Both the position numbers and the translations under genes were made by a program. Below, piece by piece: positions 63,701 through 64,000 of a DNA stretch of 64,000 bases. Location: the NCBI GenBank assembly GCA_037013495.1, contig CM072801.1, positions 104,105,816 through 104,169,815 on the forward strand, in the 5' to 3' direction. The stretch's first letter is position 1. Each line of letters begins with the position of its first letter. The DNA comes from Hippophae tibetana (taxonomy: Eukaryota; Streptophyta; Magnoliopsida; Rosales; Elaeagnaceae). The notes under the pieces are model-generated. The model saw nothing but the letters and a program-made list of their open reading frames with translations. It ran no database searches and was not told the DNA's origin.

Positions 63701-64000
63701 AAAATGTGAGACCAAACTATTAGACGTCGGAAAGTAGTGTAAGGGATGGAATTTGGGTTCTAAAAAGTGGACAAATGAACTATTTTTTACTTTATGTTTT
63801 TGCAAATTGAAATGAGTTTAGATTTGATATTTTATAATAGTCGTTTTGATGTATGACTTAAAAGTTATAACAGTTTAAAGTTGGATCCTCAATAAATAAT
63901 TTCTTTTTTTTTTTAAATTACGAACTCTAGAAATTTTGTTGTTTTTTTATTCAGGATCAAAGATTGGTTGAACGCCAAAAAAGAAAAGAAAAGGAAAATG
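57753..64000 (+). repeat. Higher-order repeat: 3283 bp pentamer, nearly two copies
   Basis: Monomer ends are 58412, 59067, 59723, 60376, 61035, then 61695, 62350, 63006, 63659 and a partial A-like monomer to 64000. The offset is exactly 3283 bp for each aligned end. The order is C-tailed, B2, D-tailed, E, A-fronted. Shared private marks include 'agaaaccatgc' in the monomer starts, 'gaactaaaaagaatg', 'gtatgtctt' and 'ccaaaaaagaaaagaaaagg'. Differences include 'gacgtaggaaag' near 59789 and 'gttgaatgccg' near 63309. The monomer at 60377-61035 has an A front and an E tail. The one at 61036-61695 has an A front and a C tail. Confidence 0.94.

Larger units (their letters stand above)
1..64000 (+). 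repeat. Tandem satellite array, ~656 bp monomer, 97 complete copies
   Basis: The same ~656 bp unit repeats head to tail from the first base to the last. Every monomer can be phased on the 'ggttaatataa' end, and full-length copies run from 650 to 660 bp apart from one of 639 bp. Landmarks present in essentially all copies, in order, are 'gacgtcgg', 'gttataacag', a T-tract then 'attacgaac', 'ttgaacgcc' then an A-tract, 'gaaatgcaaataag', 'accaaaagaatg', 'ttttgggcaaccaag' and 'ggaaaccatga'. No copy is inverted and no foreign DNA interrupts the array. Such structure is typical of eukaryotic satellite DNA in heterochromatin. The family is not one I recognise, and a centromeric location is only a guess. 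Confidence 0.98.

Noticed and set aside
1-64000. CRISPR array
   Set aside because: Periodicity exists, but units are 656 bp of near-identical sequence with no short repeat/variable spacer pattern and no cas genes.
1-64000. rRNA/5S/tRNA or histone gene tandem array
   Set aside because: No recognisable rRNA, tRNA box A/B or histone-coding sequence occurs in the monomer, and A+T content is too high.
1-64000. Telomeric repeats or transposon termini with target-site duplications
   Set aside because: No TTAGGG-like runs, long terminal repeats or terminal inverted repeats were found. The array has no breaks.

Overview
The whole window is one uninterrupted tandem satellite array. It holds 97 complete head-to-tail monomers plus two partial ones (1-60 and 63660-64000). 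The mean period is about 656 bp (63,599 bp / 97 = 655.7). All monomers lie in the same orientation. I found no unique sequence, transposon insertion, RNA gene, CRISPR array or ordinary gene. The sequence is A+T-rich (roughly 70-75% by eye). This points to heterochromatic, possibly centromeric or subtelomeric, DNA of a eukaryote. I do not recognise the satellite and cannot name the organism. CpG dinucleotides are about as frequent as base composition predicts, which weakly argues against long-term dense CpG methylation.

I set the monomer boundary just after the conserved TAA in 'ggttaatataa'. The monomers fall into families marked by linked variants: A (BamHI and BglII sites, 'ggctacgatacc'); A' (A tail with a D-like middle and an AT run); B and B' ('gactttgatacc', TGA in the ORF frame); B2 (XbaI-type middle with a 'gctaattg' front); C (mostly PstI, 'cttcgatagc', TAG in the ORF frame); D ('tatagggacc', AT run); E ('taacatagatatac', only after 52.5 kb); and one divergent monomer, F (10553-11191). 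Several monomers are hybrids that switch family internally.

Layout: 61-5303, B-A dimers; 5304-9242, C-D-B-A-C-B2; 9243-12500, A'-B-F-A'-B; 12501-15774, A-B' dimers; 15775-19050, C-D-A'-B-A; 19051-24959, three C-B2-C trimers; 24960-32169, D-A'-B-A modules around A-C-B2-A; 32170-42004, five A-C-B2 trimers nested in a 3.93 kb hexamer; 42005-49880, a 2.63 kb tetramer duplication and A'-B dimers; 49881-57752, two copies of a 3936 bp hexamer; 57753-64000, nearly two copies of a 3283 bp pentamer. The same modules recur far apart (for example about 2.7-9.2 kb and 13.2-20.4 kb). This is the pattern left by repeated unequal exchange, segmental duplication and gene conversion.

The plus strand of A and D monomers keeps a 68-codon open frame, complete in 36 copies. 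A second small frame overlaps its end. Families B, C and E each carry a different nonsense change, and A-D differences show no third-position bias. I read these frames as neutral, possibly descended from a coding sequence, not as functional genes. The window contains no set of genes acting together.
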